A DNA stretch of 64,000 bases from Collinsella sp. AM18-10 (GTDB lineage: Bacteria; Actinomycetota; Coriobacteriia; Coriobacteriales; Coriobacteriaceae), in NCBI RefSeq assembly GCF_003471585.1, contig NZ_QRJO01000002.1, positions 139,597 through 203,596 on the forward strand, given 5' to 3'. Under the pieces are notes generated by a model. That model was not told the origin of the DNA and did no database searches. It worked only from the letters and a program-made list of their open reading frames with translations. How positions within the stretch are numbered: the first letter of the stretch is position 1; every line of letters starts with the position of its first letter. This document shows, piece after piece, positions 8,878 through 17,584 of this stretch. The position numbers and the translations under genes were made by a program.

Positions 8878-9297
8878 ATGAGCAAGATCGCCGTCGTCTA
8901 TTGGAGCGGCACGGGCAATACCGAGGCCATGGCAAACCTCGTCGCCGAAGGCGCCACGTCCGCGGGTGCCGAGACTGAGGTCATCCCCTGCGCCGACTTC
9001 TCTGCCGACAGGGCCGCCGACTACGACGCCTTCGCCTTCGGCTGCCCCGCCATGGGCTCCGAGGAACTCGAGTACGATGAGTTCCAGCCGATGTGGGACG
9101 AGGTCAAGGAGACTCTCGGCGACAAGAAGGTCGTCCTCTTTGGCTCCTATTCGTGGGCCGAGGGCGAGTGGATGGACAACTGGAAGGCCGACGCCGACGA
9201 GGCAGGTGTCAACGTCGTCGATTCCGTCATTTGCTACGACGCCCCCGACGATGAGGGCGAGGCGGCCTGCCGCGCCCTTGGAGCCGAGCTCGCCTAG
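8878..9297 (+). CDS. Short-chain flavodoxin
   Basis: 139 aa. SGTGNTEAMA (residues 10-19) is the FMN phosphate loop; the acidic loops around GCPAMGSEELEYDEF and GSYSWAEGEWM bind the isoalloxazine ring. This is the standard length of clostridial-type flavodoxins, single-electron carriers that replace ferredoxin. It is probably cotranscribed with the DUF3793 gene and ends in a strong terminator. Partner enzymes are not identified. Confidence 0.95.
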   Translation: MSKIAVVYWSGTGNTEAMANLVAEGATSAGAETEVIPCADFSADRAADYDAFAFGCPAMGSEELEYDEFQPMWDEVKETLGDKKVVLFGSYSWAEGEWMDNWKADADEAGVNVVDSVICYDAPDDEGEAACRALGAELA

Positions 9298-9354
9298 CGG
9301 CAATGAGCTCCGCCCGTAACGCGCTCTGCACCAAAACACATTCGCATCCCAACA

Positions 9355-9389
9355 AAAACGGGAGCTGGATCACATCCAGCTCCCGTTTT
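9355..9389. terminator. Strong bidirectional terminator
   Basis: A perfect 16-bp stem (9355-9370 with 9374-9389) around a 3-nt loop has an A-tract on one side and a T-tract on the other. It serves both the plus-strand flavodoxin gene and the minus-strand amino-acid transporter operon. Confidence 0.9.
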
Positions 9390-9414
9390 CTGCTATGTCA
9401 GTCATATAAAGCGG

Positions 9415-10167
9415 CTACGAGATATTGCCCAAGAACGCCTTGGTGCGTTCGCTCTTGGGATGGTCGAAGACCTCGCTCGGCGTGCCCTCTTCCACGATAA
9501 CGCCGCCGTCCATAAAGACGACGCGGTCGGCGACGTCGCGGGCAAAGCCCATCTCGTGCGTCACCACGATCATAGTCATGCCATCACGTGCCAGGTCGCG
9601 CATAACGCCCAGGACGTCGCGAACAAGCTCGGGGTCGAGCGCCGACGTGGCCTCGTCAAAGAGCATGACGTGAGGGTTCATCGACAGGGCGCGGGCGATG
9701 GCAACGCGCTGCTGCTGGCCGCCCGAGAGCTGGCTCGGCATAAAGTCGATGCGCTCGGCAAGACCGACCTTGGTCAGCTCCTCAATGGCAATCTTCTCGG
9801 CCTCTTCCTTGCTGCGCTTGAGCACCTTTTGCTGCGCGAGCATGACGTTCTTTTTGACTGACAGGTGCGGGAACAAATTGAACTGCTGGAACACCATACC
9901 CAGATGCGTACGTACCTTGTTAAGGTCGACGCCCTTGGCGCAAACGTCCACGCCCTCAACGACGATCGAGCCGCTCGTGGGATGCTCCAGACGATTGATG
10001 CAGCGAAGCATCGTCGACTTGCCCGAGCCCGAAGGACCCAGGACTACGACGACCTCGCCCTTGTGCACATCCAGATCGATATCGCGCAGGACCACGTTAT
10101 CGCCAAAGGCCTTCTGGAGGTTCTTGATGCTGACGACGACCTCGTTCGAGTTATTGGTTTCGCTCAT
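9415..10167 (-). CDS. Polar amino-acid ABC transporter ATP-binding protein
   Basis: 250 aa, GlnQ/HisP type. Walker [11 protein letters not shown]-loop, signature [15 protein letters not shown], Walker [15 protein letters not shown] and the switch His in [15 protein letters not shown] are all intact. It powers import by the permease encoded 12 nt upstream. The ATG at 10167 has AAGGAGG 7 nt before it. It is the last gene of the three-gene SBP-permease-ATPase operon. Confidence 0.95.
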   Translation of the reverse strand: MSETNNSNEVVVSIKNLQKAFGDNVVLRDIDLDVHKGEVVVVLGPSGSGKSTMLRCINRLEHPTSGSIVVEGVDVCAKGVDLNKVRTHLGMVFQQFNLFPHLSVKKNVMLAQQKVLKRSKEEAEKIAIEELTKVGLAERIDFMPSQLSGGQQQRVAIARALSMNPHVMLFDEATSALDPELVRDVLGVMRDLARDGMTMIVVTHEMGFARDVADRVVFMDGGVIVEEGTPSEVFDHPKSERTKAFLGNIS

Positions 10168-10179
10168 GATAGGACCTCC

Positions 10180-11541
10180 TTACAGACCGGCGATGTGATC
10201 GGCGGGCGTCGCGACGACCTGTCCGGCGCTCTTGGTGGGACGCTTCTTCTTGACTTCGGCCGTACCCAAAAGCCTCGCCTCAAGACCGCTCACCAAGCGA
10301 GCAAGCGGCAGAGTGATGACCAGGTAGAACAGGGCGGCAACCACATACGGCGTAATGGAGCCCGTCGTGGCCACGATGGTTCGGGCGTTCATGACGATCT
10401 CGACCACACCCACGGCGGCGAGCAGCGACGTATCCTTATAGAGCAGGATAAACTCGCTAGTCAGCGTAGGCAGAACATTGCGGAACGTCTGCGGAATCAT
10501 AACGTAGAGCAGCGTCTGGAAGGCGTTCATGCCCAGCGAGCGAGCCGCCTCGTTTTGGCCCTTGGGGATCGACTGGATGCCGGCGCGGAAGATCTCGCAC
10601 AGGTAGGCGGACGAGTTCATGGCCATGACGATGACGCCCAGCACATAGTCGTCAACCTTGACGCCGGCCAGCGGCAGACCGAAGAACGCGATGTAGATCT
10701 GCAGGAACGCCGGCGTACCGCGGATGATATTCACATAGATGCCGGCAAGGCAACGCAGGATGCGCGACTTGGAGATGCGCATGAGCGACAAGGCAAAGCC
10801 AAAGGGAATTGCCAGCGGAAACGCCACGAGCACGATCGAGAGCGACATGAGGAAGCCTTTGAAGACGATCGGCAGGCTCTGGACCAAAATGACCGGGTTC
10901 AGGAACAGGCGAAGGAACATGTTGGAATTCCATGCCTCGACCCACGGCTGCTCCTTAAGGTCGGCCAGGAAGTTATCGAATGCCGTCACGCCCTTAATCT
11001 CGACGGAAGGAATCTTAGAAATCTTCTTGGTCGAACCGTCGGCGAGCGTATAGGTGCCGCTGAAGGCCTCATCGCCGCCCTCGACGGGAAACGTCACGCC
11101 GTAAACCTCGACACGGAAAAAGCCTCCGGCAGGCGCCGTCTCGCCAAAGTCGATCTTGAGCGTCTGGCCGTCAGCCTTGCACGTGGGCTTCATGGGCGTA
11201 CGATCCATGAGGTCCTCGCCCGAGAGCATCGTCAATCGCGTGTCATCGGTACCAAACGTCGTGCCGTCGACAAACGTCAGCGAAAGACCGCTCAGCTCCT
11301 CGTCGGCATCGGCCTGAACTTCCCAGGTAATGCGCGTCTCGGTGCCGCCGACCACAGCGCTGCCCGAACCGGTGTTGGGTCGGGCAGTAATCTTTGCGGT
11401 CTCAAGCGCCTGGGCGGTCGTGGGCGCATATGCCCCCGCGCACACCAGCGCGAGCGCCACGGCCATGACGCAGGATAGCTTTTGGAGCAAGGCGGGCAGT
11501 GAAAAACGCTGCTCCGTGGCCCCTTTGTTCAGTCGAGACAA
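10180..11541 (-). CDS. Amino-acid ABC transporter permease with an extracytoplasmic N-terminal domain
   Basis: 453 aa, about twice the usual 220-aa HisM/GlnP size. An N-terminal signal or anchor segment ([17 protein letters not shown]) is followed by about 150 residues of non-membrane, beta-rich sequence. Then comes a standard permease domain with five or so membrane helices and the EAA loop [21 protein letters not shown]. The extra domain resembles no substrate-binding fold I recognise. The TTG start at 11541 has AGGAG 5 nt upstream and sets the signal peptide near the N-terminus; an ATG start at 11649 would enter the terminator of the preceding gene. Confidence 0.85.
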   Translation of the reverse strand: MSRLNKGATEQRFSLPALLQKLSCVMAVALALVCAGAYAPTTAQALETAKITARPNTGSGSAVVGGTETRITWEVQADADEELSGLSLTFVDGTTFGTDDTRLTMLSGEDLMDRTPMKPTCKADGQTLKIDFGETAPAGGFFRVEVYGVTFPVEGGDEAFSGTYTLADGSTKKISKIPSVEIKGVTAFDNFLADLKEQPWVEAWNSNMFLRLFLNPVILVQSLPIVFKGFLMSLSIVLVAFPLAIPFGFALSLMRISKSRILRCLAGIYVNIIRGTPAFLQIYIAFFGLPLAGVKVDDYVLGVIVMAMNSSAYLCEIFRAGIQSIPKGQNEAARSLGMNAFQTLLYVMIPQTFRNVLPTLTSEFILLYKDTSLLAAVGVVEIVMNARTIVATTGSITPYVVAALFYLVITLPLARLVSGLEARLLGTAEVKKKRPTKSAGQVVATPADHIAGL

Positions 11542-11607
11542 GGTGGCTCCTATCGTAGAAGTTGCCGACAAAACGAGACGGAAACGCTCTCCGTCAAGAG
11601 AGGCGCA

Positions 11608-11637
11608 AAGGCCCTCTCCGCAAAACGGAAAGGGCCC
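11608..11637 (-). terminator. Intercistronic hairpin behind the amino-acid SBP gene
   Basis: Stem 11610-11620 with 11626-11636 (one mismatch, loop CAAAA) lies between the binding-protein gene and the permease gene. It probably limits read-through so that binding protein exceeds membrane components. Confidence 0.55.
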
Positions 11638-11657
11638 GCGCGCAATCAAGCATTAAT

Positions 11658-12518
11658 TTACTTGATGTTGTACTTAGCCATGAGGGCGTCAACGGTACCG
11701 TCGTCGGTCAGGTCCTTGATGGCCTGGTTGATGTCGTCCTTGAGCTTGGTGTTGCCCTGGTTGATGGCGATGGCGTACTCCTCGCCGGTGCTGACCTGCT
11801 TGATGGTCTGGCAGGTGTTGAACTGCTCGGCGGTCAGCTGGCTGGCAACGGAGCGGTTGGTGACTACGGCATCGCCCTTATCGGACTGCAGGGCGCTGAA
11901 GCACTCGGTGGCGTCCTTGTAGGGAACGATCTTAGCCTTGGGGAAGTTTTCCTGAGCAAAGGCCTCGGCGGTCGATCCAGACTGGACGATGATGGTAGCG
12001 TCGGCGTTGTTGAGCTTCTCGCTGTAGTTGTCGGCCGTGATGTCGGTGTTATCGACCTTGGTCACGATAGCCTGATCGTCCATGTAGTAGGAATCGGAGA
12101 AAGTGACTTCCTTCTCACGCTCGGGCGTGTCGGTGATAGCCGCGATGGAAACGTCATACTTGGCGCCCGAAGCGACACCCGGAACCAGCGTGTCAAAGTC
12201 ATTGTTGACGTACTCGACATCCAGGCCCAGCTTGTCGCCGATAGCCTTGATAAGCTCAAGGTCAAAGCCCTGATAATCGCCGTTGTCATCCTTGTACTCA
12301 AACGGAGCGTACTCGGCAGAGGTGCCGACGGTCAGCGTACCGTCCTTGACGAGCGCGTACTCCTTGGAGCCGTCGACCTTCTCGACCTTAGCGTCGTCAG
12401 AGCTGCTGGAACCGGCATCAGAACCAGAGGTGGCGTTGGACGAGCCGCAGCCCGTCAGTGCGAGGGCGAGTGCCATGGCGCCCGTGGCGGCAAATGCGCC
12501 AAGCTTCTTCAGCTTCAT
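11658..12518 (-). CDS. Amino-acid ABC transporter substrate-binding lipoprotein
   Basis: 286 aa. The lipoprotein signal MKLKKLGAFAATGAMALALALTGC places the lipidated Cys at residue 24. A Ser/Gly/Asp-rich linker and a family-3 solute-binding domain follow (LTVGTSAEYAPFEYKDDNGDYQGFDLELIKAIGDKLGL). Family 3 proteins bind polar amino acids such as glutamine, cystine or arginine; specificity is not clear. The ATG at 12518 follows AAGGAG. It is the first gene of its operon, with the permease and ATPase downstream. Confidence 0.93.
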   Translation of the reverse strand: MKLKKLGAFAATGAMALALALTGCGSSNATSGSDAGSSSSDDAKVEKVDGSKEYALVKDGTLTVGTSAEYAPFEYKDDNGDYQGFDLELIKAIGDKLGLDVEYVNNDFDTLVPGVASGAKYDVSIAAITDTPEREKEVTFSDSYYMDDQAIVTKVDNTDITADNYSEKLNNADATIIVQSGSTAEAFAQENFPKAKIVPYKDATECFSALQSDKGDAVVTNRSVASQLTAEQFNTCQTIKQVSTGEEYAIAINQGNTKLKDDINQAIKDLTDDGTVDALMAKYNIK

Positions 12519-12665
12519 AATCAGTCTCCTTCCGGTGACCCCGTTTGATTCAGAGGTCTGCAAAAACTGTTGGTTATTATGCGCCCGTTTGGAAGAATCC
12601 GCAATTAGAAAACTGATTGAAACAAACCCATAACGTGAATGGAACACTCCACTTTATGACAGTCA

Positions 12666-13532
12666 TTACTGCTGCAATGACCTTAACAGTTTGATTTCAG
12701 CCGCATAACCTGCAAGTTCGTTCGGTGTCTCCAAAATGAATGGCAATGCGCGCAAGCGGCCATTCGATACAATATTCTGCATAACCTGCATACCGCCGCC
12801 AAACTCCTCGCTGCCAAGGTAGCCCTTGCCGATGCACTCGTGACGATCTTTATGGGCACCACTGGGGTTCTTCGAATCGTTGATGTGTACTGCACGCAAG
12901 CGGTCGATACCCACCACGCGGTCGAACTCGTCGAGTACGCCGTCCAGATCATGGATGATGTCGTAGCCGGCATCGCTCACATGGCAGGTGTCCAGACACA
13001 CGCCCAGCTTGTCCGATAGCTCTGGACGCCTGGCGGCAGCACCCTCGATAATGCGCGCCAGCTCTTCAAAGCTACGGCCCACCTCGGTACCCTTTCCCGC
13101 CATGGTCTCGAGCAGCACCGTCGTCTGCTGCCCCTCAAACATCACCTGACACAAGGTGTCGACGATCATCTGAATGCCGGCATCAGTCCCCTGCCCCACA
13201 TGCGCGCCGGGGTGGAAGTTGTAGTAGTTGCCGGGCAGCGCTTCCAGACGCTGCAAGTCCTCGGCCATTGCCTCCAAGGCAAACTCGCGTGCCCGCTCTT
13301 TGGCAGAACAGGGGTTGTAGGTATAGGGGGCATGAGCCACAAGCGGGCCAAAGTCGTTTTTCTCCATAAGCTCGCGCAGGGCCGCCACGTCATCCATGTC
13401 AAGATCTTTCGCCTTGCCGCCGCGCGGGTTGCGCGTGAAGAATGCAAAGGTGTTGGCGCCAATGGATAGCGCCGTCTCCCCCATCGCCCGATAGCCCTTC
13501 GTCGTCGAAAGATGACACCCAATCGTCAGCAT
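12666..13532 (-). CDS. nfo: Endonuclease IV (AP endonuclease)
   Basis: 288 aa. It cleaves DNA 5' of abasic sites in base-excision repair. The three-metal site is visible: [59 protein letters not shown] and the terminal ETP. The length fits the family. The ATG at 13532 has GGGGGAG upstream. A long hairpin separates it from the aldo/keto reductase gene, so it is probably transcribed alone. Confidence 0.96.
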   Translation of the reverse strand: MLTIGCHLSTTKGYRAMGETALSIGANTFAFFTRNPRGGKAKDLDMDDVAALRELMEKNDFGPLVAHAPYTYNPCSAKERAREFALEAMAEDLQRLEALPGNYYNFHPGAHVGQGTDAGIQMIVDTLCQVMFEGQQTTVLLETMAGKGTEVGRSFEELARIIEGAAARRPELSDKLGVCLDTCHVSDAGYDIIHDLDGVLDEFDRVVGIDRLRAVHINDSKNPSGAHKDRHECIGKGYLGSEEFGGGMQVMQNIVSNGRLRALPFILETPNELAGYAAEIKLLRSLQQ

Positions 13533-13550
13533 CTCCAGCTCCCCCTCATC

Positions 13551-13617
13551 AGTTGCGGTGAAATAGTTCCTGTCGATGCCCTATTCTGCCGCAAACAGGA
13601 ACTATTCCACCGCAACT
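13551..13617. repeat. Long near-perfect hairpin between nfo and an aldo/keto reductase gene
   Basis: Arms of 23 nt (13551-13573 and 13595-13617) are complementary except at one position, with a 21-nt loop. It starts 13 nt past the reductase stop (13631) on the minus strand and 18 nt before the nfo start. It may end the reductase transcript or be a copy of a mobile palindromic repeat. Confidence 0.8.
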
Positions 13618-13630
13618 TATAAAAGGGGCA

Positions 13631-14818
13631 TCAGGAACGCGTTTTGCAAAAGGCTTTAAGCGCGGCCGTTACGGGGCCAGGCTGGAAACGTCGGCGCACA
13701 TCGTCGAGACGCTCAGGAATATCGATGTGCTGCGGGCAGTGACGTGCGCATTTGCCGCATTTGACGCAATTGCTCACCAACTTGGGCTCACTCGTCCGCA
13801 CCGCGCTCGCCGTAAAATACTGCGACAGGCCCGTAAACCAGCTGTGCGCATAGCTTGCGTTGTAGGCGGCGAAACACCCAGGGATATTGATGCCTTTGGG
13901 ACACGGCATGCAGTAGCCGCAGCCCGTACAGGGCACGCGATTCGATTTCTCAAACTCTCCCAGCACACGCGCGATGGTATCGAGCTGCTCTGTCGTCATC
14001 GAATTCGGCAGTGCGCGATCCGCCAATGCCGCGTTCTCGTCCACCTGCGCGGTATCGGTCATGCCCGAAAGCAGCATCGTGACTTGAGGATGGTTCCACA
14101 CCCACGAAAGGCCCCAGGCGGCAGGAGTGCGCAAATGCGGGTCAGGGGCGCCATCGAGCACAGCGCGGGCCCGCGGCGGCAGCTTGCCCGCTAAACGCCC
14201 GCCCAGCAGCGGCTCCATCACAAACACCGCGAGCCCGCGCTCCGCAGCCGCCATGAGTCCCGCCGTTCCCGCTTGGTAGCGCTCTCCAGCGTAGTTGTAC
14301 TGGATCTGGCAAAAATCCCAGTCATACGCGTCAAGCATCGTGAGGAAGTCCGCCGCACTGCCGTGGTACGAAAAACCTATCTGGCGAATACGCCCCGCAG
14401 CCTTTTGGTGCGCAATCCAGTCCTCGATGCCCAACGCCACCACGCGCTCCCACTGGGCGGGCGAGGTAATGTTGTGCATAAGGTAGTAGTCGATATGGTC
14501 GGTCCGCAAACGGTGCAGTTGCTCGTCAAAAAAGCGGTCGAAATCCTCCGCACATTTGCACGAAGCGTGCGGCAACTTAGTCGCCAGCAACACCCGGTCA
14601 CGCAGCCCCAAGCGCTCAAGTGAGGCGCCCACGCACACCTCGTTACCGGGATAAAGATACGCAGTATCCAGATAATTAATCCCCTGTTCCACCGCACGGG
14701 AAATGATGGCATCGGCCGTCTTCGCATCGGGGTGTCCCGGCGCACCGGGAAATCTCATGCAGCCCAGACCCAGAGCAGATATTCGGTTACCACTTTTGGG
14801 GTCAACGCGGTATTGCAC
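13631..14818 (-). CDS. Aldo/keto reductase with C-terminal 4Fe-4S domain
   Basis: 395 aa. An aldo/keto reductase TIM barrel (ALGLGCMRFPG, DTAYLYPGNE, DHIDYYLMHN) is followed by a ferredoxin-like part with two Cys clusters, CTGCGYCMPCPKGINIP and CVKCGKCARHCPQHIDIP. This architecture is common in anaerobes; the iron-sulfur centres probably pass electrons to or from the barrel cofactor. The substrate is unknown. I chose the GTG at 14818 because AAAGGAGG stands just upstream. It is divergent from panE. Confidence 0.9.
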   Translation of the reverse strand: MQYRVDPKSGNRISALGLGCMRFPGAPGHPDAKTADAIISRAVEQGINYLDTAYLYPGNEVCVGASLERLGLRDRVLLATKLPHASCKCAEDFDRFFDEQLHRLRTDHIDYYLMHNITSPAQWERVVALGIEDWIAHQKAAGRIRQIGFSYHGSAADFLTMLDAYDWDFCQIQYNYAGERYQAGTAGLMAAAERGLAVFVMEPLLGGRLAGKLPPRARAVLDGAPDPHLRTPAAWGLSWVWNHPQVTMLLSGMTDTAQVDENAALADRALPNSMTTEQLDTIARVLGEFEKSNRVPCTGCGYCMPCPKGINIPGCFAAYNASYAHSWFTGLSQYFTASAVRTSEPKLVSNCVKCGKCARHCPQHIDIPERLDDVRRRFQPGPVTAALKAFCKTRS

Positions 14819-15034
14819 GGCCCCTCCTTTCGCCATCAGCGCCCCGGCAAGACGAAACACAATGGTCACGCGACCGAAACATCGTGGAATCGCAATCGAG
14901 AACGTATCGTAACGCAGCAGAAATCGAGCCGTCACGACACCGCTTTAACATCAGCAAAAAGCCCGATGAAAGGAGCAACAAACAAATACGGCCATCCGGT
15001 GCACGCAGCATGGTCCGGCGGCATACAATCCATC

Positions 15035-15060
15035 AGGCGCCCTTTACGCGGGCGCCTTTT
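15035..15060 (+). terminator. Terminator-like hairpin in the panE leader
   Basis: Stem AGGCGCCC / GGGCGCCT with TTTT directly after it lies 20 nt upstream of the panE start and upstream of its Shine-Dalgarno. No gene end precedes it on this strand, so it could be an attenuator. I found no leader peptide or known riboswitch core. Confidence 0.5.
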
Positions 15061-15079
15061 ATATGGGGAGATGATTCAC

Positions 15080-15994
15080 ATGCAGATCAACAAGGTCGCC
15101 TTTATCGGCAAGGGCGGCGTCGGCCTGCTCTACGGCAGTATGATTGCCAAGGCCCTCGGCAATGACGCCGTCGAATACGTTATGGATGACGCCCGTTTTG
15201 AGCGTCACGCAAACGATGCGCTCACCGTCAACGACAAGCCCTGTGCGCTCAAGTCCGTCCGCGCCAGCAAGGCAACGCCCGCCGATCTGGTCATCCTGAC
15301 GGTCAAGACCACCGGTCTCGACCAAGCACTCAAGACTATGGAGCGCGTCGTGGGACCCAACACGCTCATCGCCTCGCTGTGCAACGGCATCACGAGCGAG
15401 CAAAAGATTGCCGAGCGCTTTGGCTGGGAGCATACCGTTCTTGGTATTTGCCAGGGTATGGACGCCGTGTTCCTCAACGGAGAGCTCACCTTTACCAACA
15501 CGGGCGAAATCCGCTTTGGCGCGGCGGCCGGTACGGACCCCGCAACCATCACCGCAATCGACGAGCTCTACACGCGCTGCGGCATCGCCCATACCGTCGA
15601 GAGCGACATTGCGCACCGCATGTGGGCCAAACTCATGCTCAACGACGGCATCAACCAGACCTGCATGGCCTACGGCGGCACGTACGGAAGTGCCACGGAG
15701 CCGGGCTCCGAGCAGCGTCGCTGCCTTGTTTCCGCCATGCGCGAAACGCTTGCGGTCGCCAACGCCGAGGGCGTTGAGCTGACCGAGGCAGACCTGACGC
15801 AGATGGTGCACCTCATCGAAGGAATCGATCCCGCCGGCATGCCCTCGATGGCGCAAGACCGCGTCGCGCGGCGCAAAACCGAAGTCGAGGAGTTCGCCGG
15901 CACCATCTGCCGTCTGGCGACCAAGCACGATATCCAGGCACCGCAGAACGAATGGCTCTATCAGCGTATTCGCGATATCGAGGCAAGCTGGTAG
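15080..15994 (+). CDS. panE: Ketopantoate reductase family (2-dehydropantoate 2-reductase)
   Basis: 304 aa. The N-terminal Rossmann motif GKGGVGLLYGSMIAKAL binds NADPH. The middle ILTVKTTGLDQALK and ASLCNGITSEQKIAERFG, and the C-terminal helical domain with MWAKLMLNDGINQTCMAYGGTYG, match ApbA/PanE. The enzyme makes pantoate for coenzyme A. Several paralogues of this family act on other 2-keto acids, so specificity is not certain. The ATG at 15080 has GGGGAG 9 nt upstream; an ATG at 15071 abuts the Shine-Dalgarno and is less likely. A single-gene unit. Confidence 0.85.
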   Translation: MQINKVAFIGKGGVGLLYGSMIAKALGNDAVEYVMDDARFERHANDALTVNDKPCALKSVRASKATPADLVILTVKTTGLDQALKTMERVVGPNTLIASLCNGITSEQKIAERFGWEHTVLGICQGMDAVFLNGELTFTNTGEIRFGAAAGTDPATITAIDELYTRCGIAHTVESDIAHRMWAKLMLNDGINQTCMAYGGTYGSATEPGSEQRRCLVSAMRETLAVANAEGVELTEADLTQMVHLIEGIDPAGMPSMAQDRVARRKTEVEEFAGTICRLATKHDIQAPQNEWLYQRIRDIEASW

Positions 15995-16027
15995 CGCCCG
16001 ACTCACCACGTCAACAGACTCAACAGC

Positions 16028-16064
16028 AAAGCCGCCGCAAGGGCACTCCCCTTACGGCGGCTTT
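16028..16064 (+). terminator. panE terminator
   Basis: AAAGCCGCCG (16028-16037) pairs with CGGCGGCTTT (16055-16064), and an inner AAGGG/CCCTT extends the stem. Confidence 0.8.
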
Positions 16065-16101
16065 CATCTTCATCTATAACCAGTAGTCGATGTCCCGACG
16101 G

Positions 16102-16308
16102 TTAGAGCTGCGACTCCGAGGCCTGGCCCTCATCGTCGCGACAAAGGACTACACCCGCGCTTCCCAGCAGTGCGGCTGCGATCAGCGCGCCAACCACGAT
16201 TGGAGCAGCCCCGCATGACCCCTGCATGCCCGCAATGAGCGCGGCCGTAGGACCAAGGCAACCAAGCGTCAATGCAACGGCGGCAACGGCGATATCTCGA
16301 GCATTCAC
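16102..16308 (-). CDS. Small two-helix membrane protein, unknown
   Basis: 68 aa. Two hydrophobic segments (IAVAAVALTLGCLGPTAALIAG and PIVVGALIAAALLGSAGVVLC) flank a short GSCGAA turn. A charged tail (RDDEGQASESQL) follows. The GTG at 16308 has GGAGGAAG about 10 nt upstream. I do not recognise the family. The gene stands alone, downstream of the terminator of the secreted-protein gene. Confidence 0.55.
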   Translation of the reverse strand: MNARDIAVAAVALTLGCLGPTAALIAGMQGSCGAAPIVVGALIAAALLGSAGVVLCRDDEGQASESQL

Positions 16309-16417
16309 AAGACCACTTCCTCCACGAGAAAGACTTTGTTTCTCGTGACTTAGTGTGCCTCGTGCCCATATGCGCGGCGTACGGCCACGGTAAGCGCTCT
16401 GTTAACTCAAGCATGCA

Positions 16418-16465
16418 CAAAAAACGGACGCCTTTACGTTGCCCAAAGGCTCGGTAAAGACGCCC
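16418..16465 (-). terminator. Terminator of the secreted-protein gene
   Basis: On the minus strand a 12-bp stem (16454-16465 with 16426-16437, two G-U pairs) is followed by a run of six T. Confidence 0.8.
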
Positions 16466-16495
16466 GCCCGTCATGTCCAATTGGCTTATGGCAGA

Positions 16496-17272
16496 TTACC
16501 AACCGGTATAGTAGTCGGTGGTTCCGGCTGCGCAGCCGGAGTCATAGACCTTGCACTCACCCTTGGAACCGGTAAACGTGGAGCCTTGGGCCTTATCGCC
16601 CGCGGCAACGACATAGTAACCATCGGAATCGCGCCAAAAGCCCTCGGAATCCTGCGTCCACTCGCCCGTGCGGTGGTGATACAACACGTTGCTGCTGTAA
16701 TAAGTCTCGCGGCGGCCGTTATAGTTATTGACGCCGCTCGAGCGCGTCAGACCCGAGCCGTTCGCGTAATACGCAGCAGACGTATAAGACGAGCCGAAGC
16801 CGGCGTTGTAATACGAAGCCTGAACGGCCTCAGCGGCCTCGGCTTCGGCTGCGGCAGCCTCGAGCGCCTCGCGCTTGGCATCCTCAAGCGTGGAGCGAAG
16901 CTCGTCGAGCTCGGTCGACTTGGCGTCGACTTCCCCCATCGTCAACAGGCTACCCGCACCGTCGATGCAACCCTGCAACACAGCGCGCTCGTCATCGGTA
17001 GCATAGTCGCCATACATATTCATAATGATCTGAGCGCGCATCTCCAGGGAATCGCGCTTTGCCCCCATCGAGGCGTTCCACTCCTGCATAGAGCCATAAC
17101 CGTCGCCGCGGTAGTCGACGGGCTGCACCAGCGTCGCCTCGGACGGCGCAGATCCGACCGTATCGGATAGTGTTGCCGCATGGGCATCAGTTGCGCCGGC
17201 GCCCGCCAAAAGTGCCACGGTCAGAGCGGCGGAAAGGGCGGCGGCTTTCGGTTTTCGTGAATCGATCCTCAT
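16496..17272 (-). CDS. Secreted protein with coiled-coil and a 3D/barrel-like C-terminal module
   Basis: 258 aa. A Sec signal (residues 1-33, cleavage near AHAA) is followed by an Ala/Glu-rich helical region (STLEDAKREALEAAAAEAEAAEAVQA) likely to form a coiled coil. A Tyr/Gly/Ser linker and a C-terminal module with VNNYNGRRETYYSSNVLYH and GYYVVAAGDKAQGSTF...CKVYDSG...TTDYY follow. The spacing of VVAA, a turn, VYDSG and TDYY recalls the 3D double-psi barrel of resuscitation-type cell-wall proteins, but the catalytic residues are not evident. The ATG at 17272 has GGAGG 11 nt upstream. Confidence 0.7.
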   Translation of the reverse strand: MRIDSRKPKAAALSAALTVALLAGAGATDAHAATLSDTVGSAPSEATLVQPVDYRGDGYGSMQEWNASMGAKRDSLEMRAQIIMNMYGDYATDDERAVLQGCIDGAGSLLTMGEVDAKSTELDELRSTLEDAKREALEAAAAEAEAAEAVQASYYNAGFGSSYTSAAYYANGSGLTRSSGVNNYNGRRETYYSSNVLYHHRTGEWTQDSEGFWRDSDGYYVVAAGDKAQGSTFTGSKGECKVYDSGCAAGTTDYYTGW

Positions 17273-17483
17273 GTAGCTGGAAACCTCCGTAGTGCGTTTT
17301 TGCTGCGTGTGAGCTGCGTGTGATTCAATCGCGCTGCATAGTACCCCGAGCAAATCGCGACCTGCGGTTTTACTCAAAAGGCGCACGTCAATTGCGTAAA
17401 ACTCACATCCTCTCAACAGGAGTTTTCCACAACTCGAATGCATAAAGCATGTCAAAAACCCTGTTTTTGCACCCTCTCTATGC

Positions 17484-17524
17484 AAAAAAGGCGCCTGTGC
17501 AACCATTGTTCGCACAGGCGCCTT
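17484..17524 (-). terminator. metY terminator
   Basis: A perfect 13-bp stem with AGGCGCCTGTGC on one arm is followed on the minus strand by a T-run, 61 nt past the metY stop. Confidence 0.9.
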
Positions 17525-17584
17525 GAGCAGGCATTTTATGCAGTTATACCTATCGAGTCGCAAGGGGTCCTTGCACAAGTCGCC

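Noticed and set aside
14732..15079. N-terminal extension of panE
   Set aside because: It lies upstream of a terminator-like hairpin and overlaps the divergent reductase gene; the enzyme fold begins at 15080.
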